Assembly (NCBI GenBank): GCA_964538455.1
Contig: CAZIDZ010000003.1
Location: 152,171 to 216,170 of the forward strand
DNA length: 64,000 nucleotides
From: JAZDLX01 sp964538455
GTDB taxonomy: Bacteria; Electryoneota; Electryoneia; Electryoneales; Electryoneaceae
Direction of reading: 5' to 3'
Below the pieces are notes generated by a model, which saw only the letters and a list, made by a program, of their open reading frames with translations, searched no databases and was not told the DNA's origin. Below are positions 35,105-43,376 of the stretch, piece after piece. The stretch's first letter is position 1. Every line of letters begins with the position of its first letter. Made by a program: the position numbers and the translations under genes.

Positions 35105-35890
35105 ATGGACAGGCAAGCAAGCGACAAAATCGCGGCTCTCGCGGAGCAGATGCTCGGCGAAAAACGTGTCTGCGCTCTCACCGGAGCGGGAGTTTCCAGG
35201 GAAAGCGGCGTCCCCACATTCCGCGATGAGGACGGCCTCTGGAAAAAGTTCAGGCCCGAGGAGCTGGCCAACGTCCAGGCCTTTCTCTCCAACCCGGTGC
35301 GGGTGTGGGAGTGGTATGATTGGCGGCGCCAGCTGATCGCCGACGTCACTCCGAACCCGGGGCACGTTGCCTTGGCCGAGTTGGAGCAGCTCGTCTCGCA
35401 CTTCGTCCTGATCACCCAGAACGTGGATAACCTGCACCGTCAGGCCGGCAGCCGCGACGTAATCGAATTGCACGGCAACATCCGCAGGAACAAGTGCTTT
35501 GATTGCAATACCGTCTTCCAACTCGAATCCCAGGAATCCCGGCTCGAGTTCGTCCCGGGCGAGTTGCCCCGCTGCCCGGCGTGTGGCGGACGGCTCCGGC
35601 CCGACGTTGTCTGGTTTGGCGAAAACCTCCCCGCTGAGGCGATCGACCGTGCCTGGAGCGAGGCGGAGCGCTGCGACGTCTTCTTCTCGATCGGGACCTC
35701 GGCGATCGTCTATCCGGCCGCCGCGCTGCCGCAGGTCGCTAAGGCCGCAGGGGCGTTTCTCGTCGAGGTCAATCTTAAGGCCACCGAGTTGACGCCCTTC
35801 GCCGACGTTGTTTTCCACGAGGAGTCCGGGCACGTGCTCCCGCTCATCGTAACCGCGTTGAAAAGCGCCAGACGGGAGGCGCAGGCATGA
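35105..35890 (+). CDS. NAD-dependent protein deacylase, class III sirtuin type
   Basis: 261 residues. Sirtuin landmarks: NAD-binding VCALTGAGVSRESGVPTFRD, TQNVDNLHRQAG, the catalytic His in IELHGNIRRNKC, and a four-cysteine zinc ribbon (C131, C134, C157, C160), then FSIGTSAIVYPAA and VEVNLKATELT. The segment VWEWYDWRR has Tyr71 and Arg74 in the Y-x-x-R spacing that in SIRT5 and CobB binds acidic acyl groups. The expected activity is thus removal of succinyl, malonyl or glutaryl (and perhaps acetyl) from lysines, using NAD+. The stop overlaps the start of the lipoprotein gene (ATGA). Cytoplasmic. Confidence 0.93.
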   Translation: MDRQASDKIAALAEQMLGEKRVCALTGAGVSRESGVPTFRDEDGLWKKFRPEELANVQAFLSNPVRVWEWYDWRRQLIADVTPNPGHVALAELEQLVSHFVLITQNVDNLHRQAGSRDVIELHGNIRRNKCFDCNTVFQLESQESRLEFVPGELPRCPACGGRLRPDVVWFGENLPAEAIDRAWSEAERCDVFFSIGTSAIVYPAAALPQVAKAAGAFLVEVNLKATELTPFADVVFHEESGHVLPLIVTALKSARREAQA

Positions 35891-38166
35891 AACATCCCGC
35901 TGCATTCCGCTTGGTCCTCGTCCTGATGGCCGCCGCGGTGATCGCCGGCGGGTGCGCCTATTTCAACTCTTTTTACAACACCCGGAAATACTTCGAGCAG
36001 GGTGAAAAGGAGCGGGAGAGCACCGCCAGCCAGGGAGCCCGCCCGCAGCAGTACAACAAGTCCATAGAAGCCGGATCGAGGCTGATCGAATTCTATCCCG
36101 ATTCGAAGTATATAGACGATGCCCTGTTCATCATGGGGCAGTCCTATTACTGGCTCGGCGATTACCACAAGGCGCAGAGAAAATTCCAGGAACTCCAATC
36201 GAACTATCCGAACAGCCCCTACTTCGACGCTTCACGCCTCTGGACCGGCAAGGTGTTCGTCAAATTGAAGAAGCGGCAGGAGGCGACCAACACCCTCCGC
36301 GGCCTCATTGCCGATACGGAGGACCCGCAGCTTGTGTCCGGCGCTCAGTACGCGATCGCCGAGCTCTACTTCGACGATTCCCTCTTCGTCAAGGCGGAGC
36401 AGGAGTTCATCAAGGTCACCGCCATCCGCGGTGCAAGCGACGAGACCGTCGGTGAGGCTTACTGGAGGGCGGGGGATGCGGCCTTCCGCGAGGGACGGTT
36501 CGATGCCGCCGCCGCTCACCTGAAAAACGCCCTCAAGCATAACCTGTCGAGGAGCCTCGTCTTCGAGGTCAGATTGCTGTATGGCAAGGCGTTGCTCAAC
36601 GGAGGAAATCCCGAGAAGGCCCTCGGTGAATTCAACTCCCTGCTCAACGACAAGCGCTATTTCGAGTCCCACAGCAAGGTTCTGATCGAGCAGGCAATCG
36701 CGCTGCGAGGGATTGGAAAAGGGGAGCAGGCTCGCTCCGACCTGCAGACGGTGATCGACACCTCGCCCCGCTCCGAAGCCGCGGCGCAGGCCTATTACCT
36801 GCTCGGCTTCTGGGCCCTGAAGGATGAGGCGGCGCCCGTGAAAGCCCGCGAACTCCTGGAAAAGGCCAAGGTGGAGCGGGCCCGTTCGCTCTACTCGTTG
36901 AAGGCGGACACCCTGCTCAATCGGATTAACAAGGTGCGCAGCCTGAATGAACAGAGACGCTGGCTCGATCAGCGAATCCACCTTCTCGAGCGGTGGATCG
37001 CGGATCCGGTGAATCCGGCGGACACTCTCGCACTCAGCGGGAAGGAGTACTTCGAAAGCACGCTTTTCGACAGCCTGAGAATTGCCCCGTTGCTTGCCAG
37101 GGCGTATACGGCGGATACCTCCTCGACCGCGGACACCCTTGGCGAGGCGGTCGCCTTTGACCCCGAGCCCGTACTCGATTCCCTCGCCCTCGACCGCATC
37201 GCGCTGCAGACGGCCCGCTTTCAACTCGGCGAGCTGCTGCTCTTTGAAATGGGGGAGCAGGACAGCGCGCTCGCCGTCTTCCGGGAACTCGCTCAGCGCT
37301 CCGGCATCGATTCGGTGAGGGCGCGCGCCTGGCTGGCGATCGCCTACCTGCACAAGATGAGGGGCGAACAGGCCGAACACGATTCGCTGCTCAATAAAAT
37401 CGCCGATGAGTACGCAACTACGCGCTTCGGCGCCTTCGCCTCGAAAAAACTCGGCCGCGAAACCGGGCAGGAACAACTCATCCGCCCCGATCAAGAGGCG
37501 TACAGGGACGCCGTCGCCTTGTACACCGATGTCGATCGCCGTCCCGAGGCCTATTCCAAATTCCGCTGGATCATCGACCGCTACCCGAATTCCCCCCTGG
37601 TCGCCCCTTCGCTCTACGCCGCCGCGCTCATCGCCGTCCGCGACATGGGGGACAGGGCCGCCGCGGAGGAACTGCTCAACCAACTGGCGAGCAGCTATCC
37701 CGCCTCACGCCAGGGCCAGCAGGCCAACCAGTTGCTCGCCGACCTCCAGGAAATACGCGACAAGGAGATGGCCGATAGCCTCGGAACGGACACCGGCGAA
37801 AGCGATATCCTGTCGGAGGATGAAGTCGACCGGAAACCCGTAATCGTCGGCGGCGTACAGGCGCTTTCCTCCGTGCTCGACTCGCGCGGGCTGTTGCCCC
37901 AGGAGGTGCTCAACGGAGCCGGGGGAGACGTGCTCTTGCGCTACATTGTGCACGCTGACGGGAGCGCCAGCAATTTCCGCGTCGTCCTCGAGGATCCCCC
38001 CGGACGCGGTCTGGCGCGGGCGTTGATTAGCGGCTTGCAGTTGATGGACTTTGCACCCGGACTGAAAGCGGGCGAAAAAGTCGACACCCGTGTCGAGCAC
38101 CGGTTCTCGCTGCCTCTCGATGCACCTCCGAATGTGCGGCCTTTACCAAAGAGACGGGGAGCGTGA
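35887..38166 (+). CDS. TPR-repeat outer-membrane lipoprotein with TonB-like C-terminal domain
   Basis: 759 residues. Lipoprotein signal with lipobox VIAGGC and lipidation at Cys23. It has many TPR-like pairs: DSKYIDDALFIMGQSYYWLG, YPNSPYFDASRLW, SRSLVFEVRLLYGKALL, SSYPASRQGQQANQLLADL. This resembles the BamD/YbgF-type periplasmic TPR proteins but is much longer. The last ~100 residues (LLRYIVHADGSASNFRVVL, LISGLQLMDFAPGLKAGEKV, VEHRFSLPL) have the strand-helix-strand pattern of a TonB C-terminal domain. It probably scaffolds an envelope complex. Both ends overlap neighbours, a sirtuin and pyrK, with which no functional link is obvious. Confidence 0.8.
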   Translation: MKHPAAFRLVLVLMAAAVIAGGCAYFNSFYNTRKYFEQGEKERESTASQGARPQQYNKSIEAGSRLIEFYPDSKYIDDALFIMGQSYYWLGDYHKAQRKFQELQSNYPNSPYFDASRLWTGKVFVKLKKRQEATNTLRGLIADTEDPQLVSGAQYAIAELYFDDSLFVKAEQEFIKVTAIRGASDETVGEAYWRAGDAAFREGRFDAAAAHLKNALKHNLSRSLVFEVRLLYGKALLNGGNPEKALGEFNSLLNDKRYFESHSKVLIEQAIALRGIGKGEQARSDLQTVIDTSPRSEAAAQAYYLLGFWALKDEAAPVKARELLEKAKVERARSLYSLKADTLLNRINKVRSLNEQRRWLDQRIHLLERWIADPVNPADTLALSGKEYFESTLFDSLRIAPLLARAYTADTSSTADTLGEAVAFDPEPVLDSLALDRIALQTARFQLGELLLFEMGEQDSALAVFRELAQRSGIDSVRARAWLAIAYLHKMRGEQAEHDSLLNKIADEYATTRFGAFASKKLGRETGQEQLIRPDQEAYRDAVALYTDVDRRPEAYSKFRWIIDRYPNSPLVAPSLYAAALIAVRDMGDRAAAEELLNQLASSYPASRQGQQANQLLADLQEIRDKEMADSLGTDTGESDILSEDEVDRKPVIVGGVQALSSVLDSRGLLPQEVLNGAGGDVLLRYIVHADGSASNFRVVLEDPPGRGLARALISGLQLMDFAPGLKAGEKVDTRVEHRFSLPLDAPPNVRPLPKRRGA

Positions 38167-38975
38167 AGACACTCGAAAATGCCACCGTCGTGGCCAACAA
38201 CCCGATCCGTGAGACCATCGTTTCTCTCTGGCTGAGGGCTCCCCTGATCGCAGCACGCGCACAACCCGGACAGTTCGTTCACGTTCGCATCGCACCGCCC
38301 GCGTTTCAGCCGCTCCTCCGAAGGCCGCTCAGCATCGGCAGGGTGCACGGGGAAACGATTGAGCTCGTCTGGAGGATCGTTGGACAGGGTACGGAAATGC
38401 TCGCTCATGTCCGGCCCGGAGACTCCGTGGATCTGCTCGGACCCCTCGGCCATCCCTTTTCGCTCGATCCGCCTGCGGAAAAATCGCTGCTTGTCGGTGG
38501 CGGGCTGGGTGCGCCGCCGATCGTTTTCCTTCACGAATACCTCAAGTCGCTGGGACACGACAGCGAGCTGATGATCGGTACGCGGTCACGTGCGGATCTT
38601 CCGCTCGCGGACGACGATCCCGTGCTGCAGGAAAGTGCCCTCGCTTTCGAACTCCCCGGCGATGGCGCCCATACTGGACTCGTCACCGATCCGCTGGCCG
38701 AGAGGCTTTCGAAGCTGCGCGACGAAGGAGCGCTCGCGGGCACCGCCGTGTATGCCTGCGGACCCTGGGGCCTTGTCGCCGCTCTGCAGCGGCTGTTGCC
38801 CCGGTTCAACCTGTTGCGCGCCGAGGTGTCGCTCGAACAGCAGATGGGGTGCGGGGTGGGGGTCTGCCAGGGTTGCGCGGTCGTCGCCGAGGGCGGACCG
38901 ACTCCTTACAGGCTCACCTGCTCGGACGGCCCGGTGTTCGATCTCTTCGCAGTGGAGGTGCCCGGTGGCCTTTAG
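38163..38975 (+). CDS. pyrK: Dihydroorotate dehydrogenase B, electron transfer subunit
   Basis: 270 residues, GTG start overlapping the previous stop. FAD-binding ferredoxin-reductase fold: PGQFVHVRIAPP and PLLRRPLSIGRVHG (FAD contact), then KSLLVGGGLGAPPIVFL for NAD, and a C-terminal [2Fe-2S] cysteine set in QQMGCGVGVCQGCAVV with a later RLTCSDGPVF. It passes electrons from dihydroorotate via PyrD FMN to NAD+. It overlaps pyrD by 11 bases, so the two subunits are made together. Full length. Confidence 0.96.
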   Translation: MKTLENATVVANNPIRETIVSLWLRAPLIAARAQPGQFVHVRIAPPAFQPLLRRPLSIGRVHGETIELVWRIVGQGTEMLAHVRPGDSVDLLGPLGHPFSLDPPAEKSLLVGGGLGAPPIVFLHEYLKSLGHDSELMIGTRSRADLPLADDDPVLQESALAFELPGDGAHTGLVTDPLAERLSKLRDEGALAGTAVYACGPWGLVAALQRLLPRFNLLRAEVSLEQQMGCGVGVCQGCAVVAEGGPTPYRLTCSDGPVFDLFAVEVPGGL

Positions 38976-39909
38976 CCTGAAAACGTCCGTCGGCTCACTG
39001 GCGATGAACAGCCCGATCATCGCGGCGTCGGGGTGCTACGGCTACGGAATCGAATACCGCGAAGTCGCCGATCCCGCCCAGCTCGGTGCGTTTGTCACAA
39101 AAAGCATCTCTCTCGAGCGTTGGAAAGGCAACCCGCCTCCCCGGCTGGCGGAGAGCGGGACCGGGTTGATCAACAGCATCGGCCTCGCCAACATGGGCGT
39201 CGAGCAATTCCTCAACGAGATCGGCCCGCAGCTCTCGACTCTCGGTACAAAAGTGATCGTATCGGTCGCCTGCAAGGTTATGGAGGAGTACGCGCAGGTC
39301 GTCGAGCGGCTGGAATCGTGTGACGCCGTTGACGGGTACGAACTCAACATCAGCTGCCCGAACGTCAAGGAAGGCGGAATGGCGTTCAGCCGCAATCCGC
39401 GAGTCACCGAGCAGCTCGTTGCGAGCGTGCGCAAGGTGACGAAAAAGTGGATCTCGTCCAAACTCACGCCCAACGTCGCGGAAATCGCAGACGGCGCCAT
39501 CGCGGCGGAGGCCGGCGGCAGCGACGCGCTCAGCCTGATCAACACTCTCGTCGGCATGGCGGTGGACTGGAAATCCCGTCGCCCCAGGGTCGCGACCGTC
39601 ACCGGCGGCTATTCCGGACCGCCGATCAAACCGATCGCCCTCGCGAAAGTCTGGGAGGCGTACAACGCAGTCAAAATCCCGATTATCGGCATCGGGGGAA
39701 TCGTCTCCTGGACCGATGTGCTCGAGTTTCTCATTGTCGGCGCCACCGCCGTGCAGGTGGGGACAGCACTGTATGCGGATCCGCAGATACCACAAAAATT
39801 GAATCTGGAATTGACAAAATATGGCATCGAGCATAGCTTGAGCTCGCTGTCCGAATTGGTCGGCAGCCTGAAAACGGATCGTGCCGCAACGGTGGGAGTT
39901 CCAAGCTGA
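38965..39909 (+). CDS. pyrD: Dihydroorotate dehydrogenase B, catalytic subunit
   Basis: 314 residues from the GTG at 38965, which has GGAGGTG five bases upstream; longer upstream frames overlap pyrK. Class 1B enzyme: TSVGSLAMNSPIIAASGCYG, FVTKSISLERWKGNPPPRL, ELNISCPNVKEGGMAF with the catalytic Cys that distinguishes class 1 from membrane class 2, KLTPNVAEIADGAIAAEAGG, and the phosphate loop IIGIGGIVSW. FMN enzyme of pyrimidine synthesis that works with PyrK. The stop overlaps the next ATG as TGATG. No other pyr gene is nearby. Confidence 0.97.
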   Translation: MAFSLKTSVGSLAMNSPIIAASGCYGYGIEYREVADPAQLGAFVTKSISLERWKGNPPPRLAESGTGLINSIGLANMGVEQFLNEIGPQLSTLGTKVIVSVACKVMEEYAQVVERLESCDAVDGYELNISCPNVKEGGMAFSRNPRVTEQLVASVRKVTKKWISSKLTPNVAEIADGAIAAEAGGSDALSLINTLVGMAVDWKSRRPRVATVTGGYSGPPIKPIALAKVWEAYNAVKIPIIGIGGIVSWTDVLEFLIVGATAVQVGTALYADPQIPQKLNLELTKYGIEHSLSSLSELVGSLKTDRAATVGVPS

Positions 39910-40397
39910 TGGACAAGTTTGCCGTCACCCCTGGCAGGGCTTTGCTGCTTCCCCTCGTATTCCTGGCCCTGATCGGGTTGACCTCGTGCGCTCCGGCTCC
40001 GATCTACAAAGGCAGTCGCGGAAGCGTCACCCCGCGAGTCCCGGCTCACGGTCGTTCCACCGGAACCGAACCCACGGAAAGTTTCCGCGTCGGACAGGTG
40101 CTCGTCGGGGAGGCGAGCTATTATGGTCCCGGGTTCCACGGCAAGCTGACGGCGAATGGAGAGGTGTACGATCAGAACGATTTGACGTGCGCTCACAAAA
40201 CCCTGCCGTTCAACACAAAACTTCGAATTACATTCATCCCGACGGGAAAATCCGTGATCGTGCGTGTCAATGACCGTGGTCCCTACAAGCGCGGACGAAT
40301 CCTCGACCTCAGCGTGGAAGCGGCGCGAAGGCTCGGGATGACCGGAGACGGAACTGGTCTCGTCCGTGCCCAGATCATCAGCTTGGGAGAGCCGTGA
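39909..40397 (+). CDS. rlpA: RlpA-like septal ring lytic transglycosylase lipoprotein
   Basis: 162 residues. Lipoprotein signal (LVFLALIGLTSC, Cys at ~28), a low-complexity stretch, then the double-psi beta-barrel: VGEASYYGPGFHGKLTANGE, NDLTCAHKTLPFNTKLRIT, VIVRVNDRGPYKRGRILDLS, VEAARRLGMTGDG. The catalytic Asp in NDRGP is present. RlpA cleaves denuded peptidoglycan strands at the septum in species such as Pseudomonas. The C-terminal SPOR domain often present is missing here, as in several phyla. It overlaps pyrD and cdsA, so it is part of a tightly coupled run. Confidence 0.93.
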   Translation: MDKFAVTPGRALLLPLVFLALIGLTSCAPAPIYKGSRGSVTPRVPAHGRSTGTEPTESFRVGQVLVGEASYYGPGFHGKLTANGEVYDQNDLTCAHKTLPFNTKLRITFIPTGKSVIVRVNDRGPYKRGRILDLSVEAARRLGMTGDGTGLVRAQIISLGEP

Positions 40398-41218
40398 ACA
40401 ATCTGTTCAAACGGATTCTCGTTGCGGTCGTCGGCATTCCCTTTGCCGTGGTTGTCATTCTCCTGGGCGGGTGGGTCTTCACGGCAGTGATCTCGATCCT
40501 CGCCGCCGGCACAGCCTACGAACTCATCCGGCTCTCGAACCGCCTTCCCGTCCAGGGAGGCCCGTGGAAAGCCGCTGTCTTCTCCGCCGCGATGCCGGTC
40601 GCCTGCTGGCTGTGGGGCGCGGGAGGGATGCTCATCTTCCTGCTGCTTGTCTTTCTCGTCTTTTCAATCACTTCCCTGCGCCATCCTCCTCAACAGGGCT
40701 TCCCGCATATCACGCTGAACCTCTTCGCCGTCGTCTACAGCGGCGTCCTTTTCGGCGCCATGATCCTGTTGAGAAACTCCGGAACCGGCGGGCAGGTGCT
40801 CAACGGCGGTTGGTTGCTCCTTTACGCGATGGCCGGGGTGTGGATTGCGGATTCGATTGCGTTCTTCGTCGGCTCGAGCGTGGGGCGGCGCCCTCTCTCG
40901 CCGGTGCTCTCGCCGAAAAAAACCTGGGAGGGGACGATCGCCGGAATCTTCGCCGCCGTCGCCTGGGGCGTATGGGCGCCGATCATGCCCGAAGGCCTGC
41001 TCAGTCTGCCCGACCGAATCGTCGTCGGCGTCCTCATCGGAACTATGGCGGTGTTCGGAGATCTGACCGAGTCGATGATGAAACGCGCCGTGAATCTGAA
41101 GGATTCAGGAAAACTCTTTCCGGGACACGGCGGCATGCTCGACCGCTTCGACAGCCTGCTGGTCGTTCTTTCTTCCGTGTACGTGTATCTGGTCATTCGC
41201 GGAATAATTCCCCTTTAG
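40394..41218 (+). CDS. cdsA: Phosphatidate cytidylyltransferase
   Basis: 274 residues, GTG start overlapping rlpA (GTGA). About seven membrane helices. The C-terminal signature is complete: TLLESMMKR-like LTESMMKRAVNLKDSG, then FPGHGGMLDRFDSLL. It makes CDP-diacylglycerol from phosphatidic acid and CTP in the inner membrane, the entry to phosphatidylethanolamine and phosphatidylglycerol. Its stop overlaps by four bases the stop of the convergent histidine kinase gene, leaving no room for a terminator between them. Confidence 0.96.
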   Translation: MNNLFKRILVAVVGIPFAVVVILLGGWVFTAVISILAAGTAYELIRLSNRLPVQGGPWKAAVFSAAMPVACWLWGAGGMLIFLLLVFLVFSITSLRHPPQQGFPHITLNLFAVVYSGVLFGAMILLRNSGTGGQVLNGGWLLLYAMAGVWIADSIAFFVGSSVGRRPLSPVLSPKKTWEGTIAGIFAAVAWGVWAPIMPEGLLSLPDRIVVGVLIGTMAVFGDLTESMMKRAVNLKDSGKLFPGHGGMLDRFDSLLVVLSSVYVYLVIRGIIPL

Positions 41219-42723
41219 ACGGATTCGCCGCCGTCCGCCAAAAGGCCGCCTCCACCCTCCGCACCCGGCTCCGCAGTGTGTGCCACGACTCCCGTGGATG
41301 GAATTTCGAGGATGAATTTCGCCCCGCCCAGCGCTTCCGAGGTTTCCATACGAATCTCCCCGCCGTGCCGCCGCGCCACATTCCGCACCACCGGCAACCC
41401 GAGCCCGATCCCGGAGCTCTTCGTCGTCTGGTAGGGCTCGAAGATCGCATCGCCGAGTTCCGCGGGAACCCCGGGGCCGGAGTCTTCGACAATGAATCTC
41501 AACACATCTCCCGCTTCCCTGACCGTCAATCGCACCTGCCCGTCGCCGGCAGCCTGACACGCGTTTTCGACAAGGTTGAGCAGCGCTCGTTTCAGCTTTT
41601 CGCGGTCCACCGGAATCTCCGCGTTACTGCCCTCGATCACGCAGTCGAGCCGCTCCTTGTACAGGGCGGACAATTCGTCAACGATCTCCTTCGGTGCCGC
41701 CGCCGCGATCTCAAGCTGCGGTTCCCGCGCGAAATCGCTGAACTCGCGCACCAGCTTGCGCAGGCTCTCCACCTCCTCGTCAACAACTTCCCGCGTCGTC
41801 CGCAGCAGCTCCGAGAACTGTTCGTCCGAACCGTCGTAGGAATCCGAAATCTGTTGAACGGAGAGTTGGATCGGGGTCAACGGGTTCTTGATCTCGTGGG
41901 CAAGTACCCTCGCCAGTTCTCGCCAGCCCGCCATTCTTTCCATCTCGGACGCCCGCTTCCGGCTCTGTTCAAGGCGGTCGATCATCAGGTTGAAGGTCGA
42001 TGCCAGCCGGCGCACTTCGCCGCCGCCCTCCTCGCGCGCGCGCAGGTCGCGGCCTTCCCCGACCGCATCCATCACGTCCGCGAGCCGTTCGATCCGCCGG
42101 GTCACCGGCACGATGACAATCAACGCTGCGCCGACCGCCAACCCGACGATTGCGAGATGAGCGAGCAGGTACGTCAGCACCAGACTCATCAGCAGCCGGT
42201 CCCGTTCGTAGCTGCGAAGCGTCCATTGCGAGCGCGCTCGCTGCAGCGCCAGCGCCTGAGTGCGAATCTCCTCCGGGATCGGGTGGAACAGGTGCCAGCT
42301 GAGCCCGGCAACCGTTGAGTCCGCACCGAGCGCCTGGGGTATCCCGCCGAACTCCTCTTCCTTCGGCGCTGGGGGTGTCGAAACGGCCCATCCGCCGCCC
42401 GCGTACCTGTACCACGTGGAGCTGCTTTTCACATAGAGCGACTCACCGTCATGCAGCTCGAATCGCCCTGTTCGAACGGGCTTGGAGGGGGGCGGAGGCA
42501 ACGTCTGGATGGCGCGATCAAGGTGACGGTTCATTTCATCGCGGATTTCTGCCAGCAGGCTGCGCGTCAGGAAAACTCCGGAATCGAGCGCTCCCGCCAC
42601 CTCCGCGGGTGCGAGGCTGGAGGCGCTCAATTCTACCGCCGAACGGACCACCAGCATCATCGGGATAAGCGGTAGAATGCCGGCGATTGCCAGCGCGATG
42701 ATCAGGCGCCAACGGAGTTTCAC
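41215..42723 (-). CDS. NtrY-like membrane sensor histidine kinase
   Basis: 502 residues. N-terminal helix (LIIALAIAGILPLIPMMLVV), a ~150-residue periplasmic part, a second helix (LVLTYLLAHLAIVGLAVGAAL), a HAMP domain (RRIERLADVMDAVGEGRDL), then the H-box AGWRELARVLAHEIKNPLTP with the phosphorylated His, N-box LLNLVENACQAAGDG, G1 VEDSGPGVP and G2 GIGLGLPVVRN. The ELARVLAHEIKNPLTPIQLS form is that of NtrY kinases. No partner response regulator lies next to it in the window. It overlaps the DUF4390 gene upstream, an association seen in other genomes. Confidence 0.92.
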   Translation of the reverse strand: MKLRWRLIIALAIAGILPLIPMMLVVRSAVELSASSLAPAEVAGALDSGVFLTRSLLAEIRDEMNRHLDRAIQTLPPPPSKPVRTGRFELHDGESLYVKSSSTWYRYAGGGWAVSTPPAPKEEEFGGIPQALGADSTVAGLSWHLFHPIPEEIRTQALALQRARSQWTLRSYERDRLLMSLVLTYLLAHLAIVGLAVGAALIVIVPVTRRIERLADVMDAVGEGRDLRAREEGGGEVRRLASTFNLMIDRLEQSRKRASEMERMAGWRELARVLAHEIKNPLTPIQLSVQQISDSYDGSDEQFSELLRTTREVVDEEVESLRKLVREFSDFAREPQLEIAAAAPKEIVDELSALYKERLDCVIEGSNAEIPVDREKLKRALLNLVENACQAAGDGQVRLTVREAGDVLRFIVEDSGPGVPAELGDAIFEPYQTTKSSGIGLGLPVVRNVARRHGGEIRMETSEALGGAKFILEIPSTGVVAHTAEPGAEGGGGLLADGGESV

Positions 42724-43361
42724 GGACGTGCCTCGCTGTGCGGCGCTTCAGGAAGCCGCGTTGTCTTCGACCAGCCGCTCTTTTCGGTTTTGGACCGTCC
42801 CCGGCGGAAAAGCCAGCCGGTGATCCCCTGCAGTTCCCGCTCCAGCGAGCCCACCTCTTCCGACCCGTCCTCCGTCACCGTGACCGGGTAGGCTTCAACC
42901 CGCACGCGGACGAACCACGCCTCCTCGCGCGGAATATCGGAAGGGTGGAGGATCAGGATCAGGCCGTCGCGGAAATACTTCTCCACCGTGGAAAGGCTTT
43001 CGATCGCGAGCCGTCCGATCGGCGCAACCACCCGGTACCTGTCCGTCCAGACGTTGTACTCTACGGTCACCTCCTGGTGGATTGTCTTGCTGAATCCCGT
43101 GCGAAAAAGTTGCATCTCGAAATCGTAACGGATGGAAACTCCGGTCCGCAGTGCTTTCGTATAAGTCGGTGACAGCGGCGACTCAATGGTGGGTTGGACG
43201 ATGGCGAGGGAATCCTCCCAGAAGGCTGCTACTTTTTCAATCCGCATCTTGGCTTGTGCCTGCGCTGGACCCGCCCGCAGCAGCGCAAACAGGCAAAACA
43301 GGATCATCGCCATATGGATCCTGCTTTTTGTCCCTGCGGAATGTGTGCGTGTACGGGTCAT
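42720..43361 (-). CDS. DUF4390 family protein, partner of the histidine kinase
   Basis: 213 residues. Signal-like N-terminus (MAMILFCLFALLRAGPAQAQ after a short basic lead; Met 17 is a possible start). The body is largely beta: LSPTYTKALRTGVSIRYDFE, TKTIHQEVTVEYNVWTD-like segments, RYRVVAPIGRLAIESLS, RVRVEAYPVTVTEDG. This arrangement is that of DUF4390, usually encoded directly before an NtrY-like kinase, and the kinase start is shared with its stop (ATGA). It is probably periplasmic and may sense or shape the input of the kinase. Function unknown. Confidence 0.75.
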   Translation of the reverse strand: MTRTRTHSAGTKSRIHMAMILFCLFALLRAGPAQAQAKMRIEKVAAFWEDSLAIVQPTIESPLSPTYTKALRTGVSIRYDFEMQLFRTGFSKTIHQEVTVEYNVWTDRYRVVAPIGRLAIESLSTVEKYFRDGLILILHPSDIPREEAWFVRVRVEAYPVTVTEDGSEEVGSLERELQGITGWLFRRGRSKTEKSGWSKTTRLPEAPHSEARP

Positions 43362-43376
43362 AGCCGCAAACCTTCT

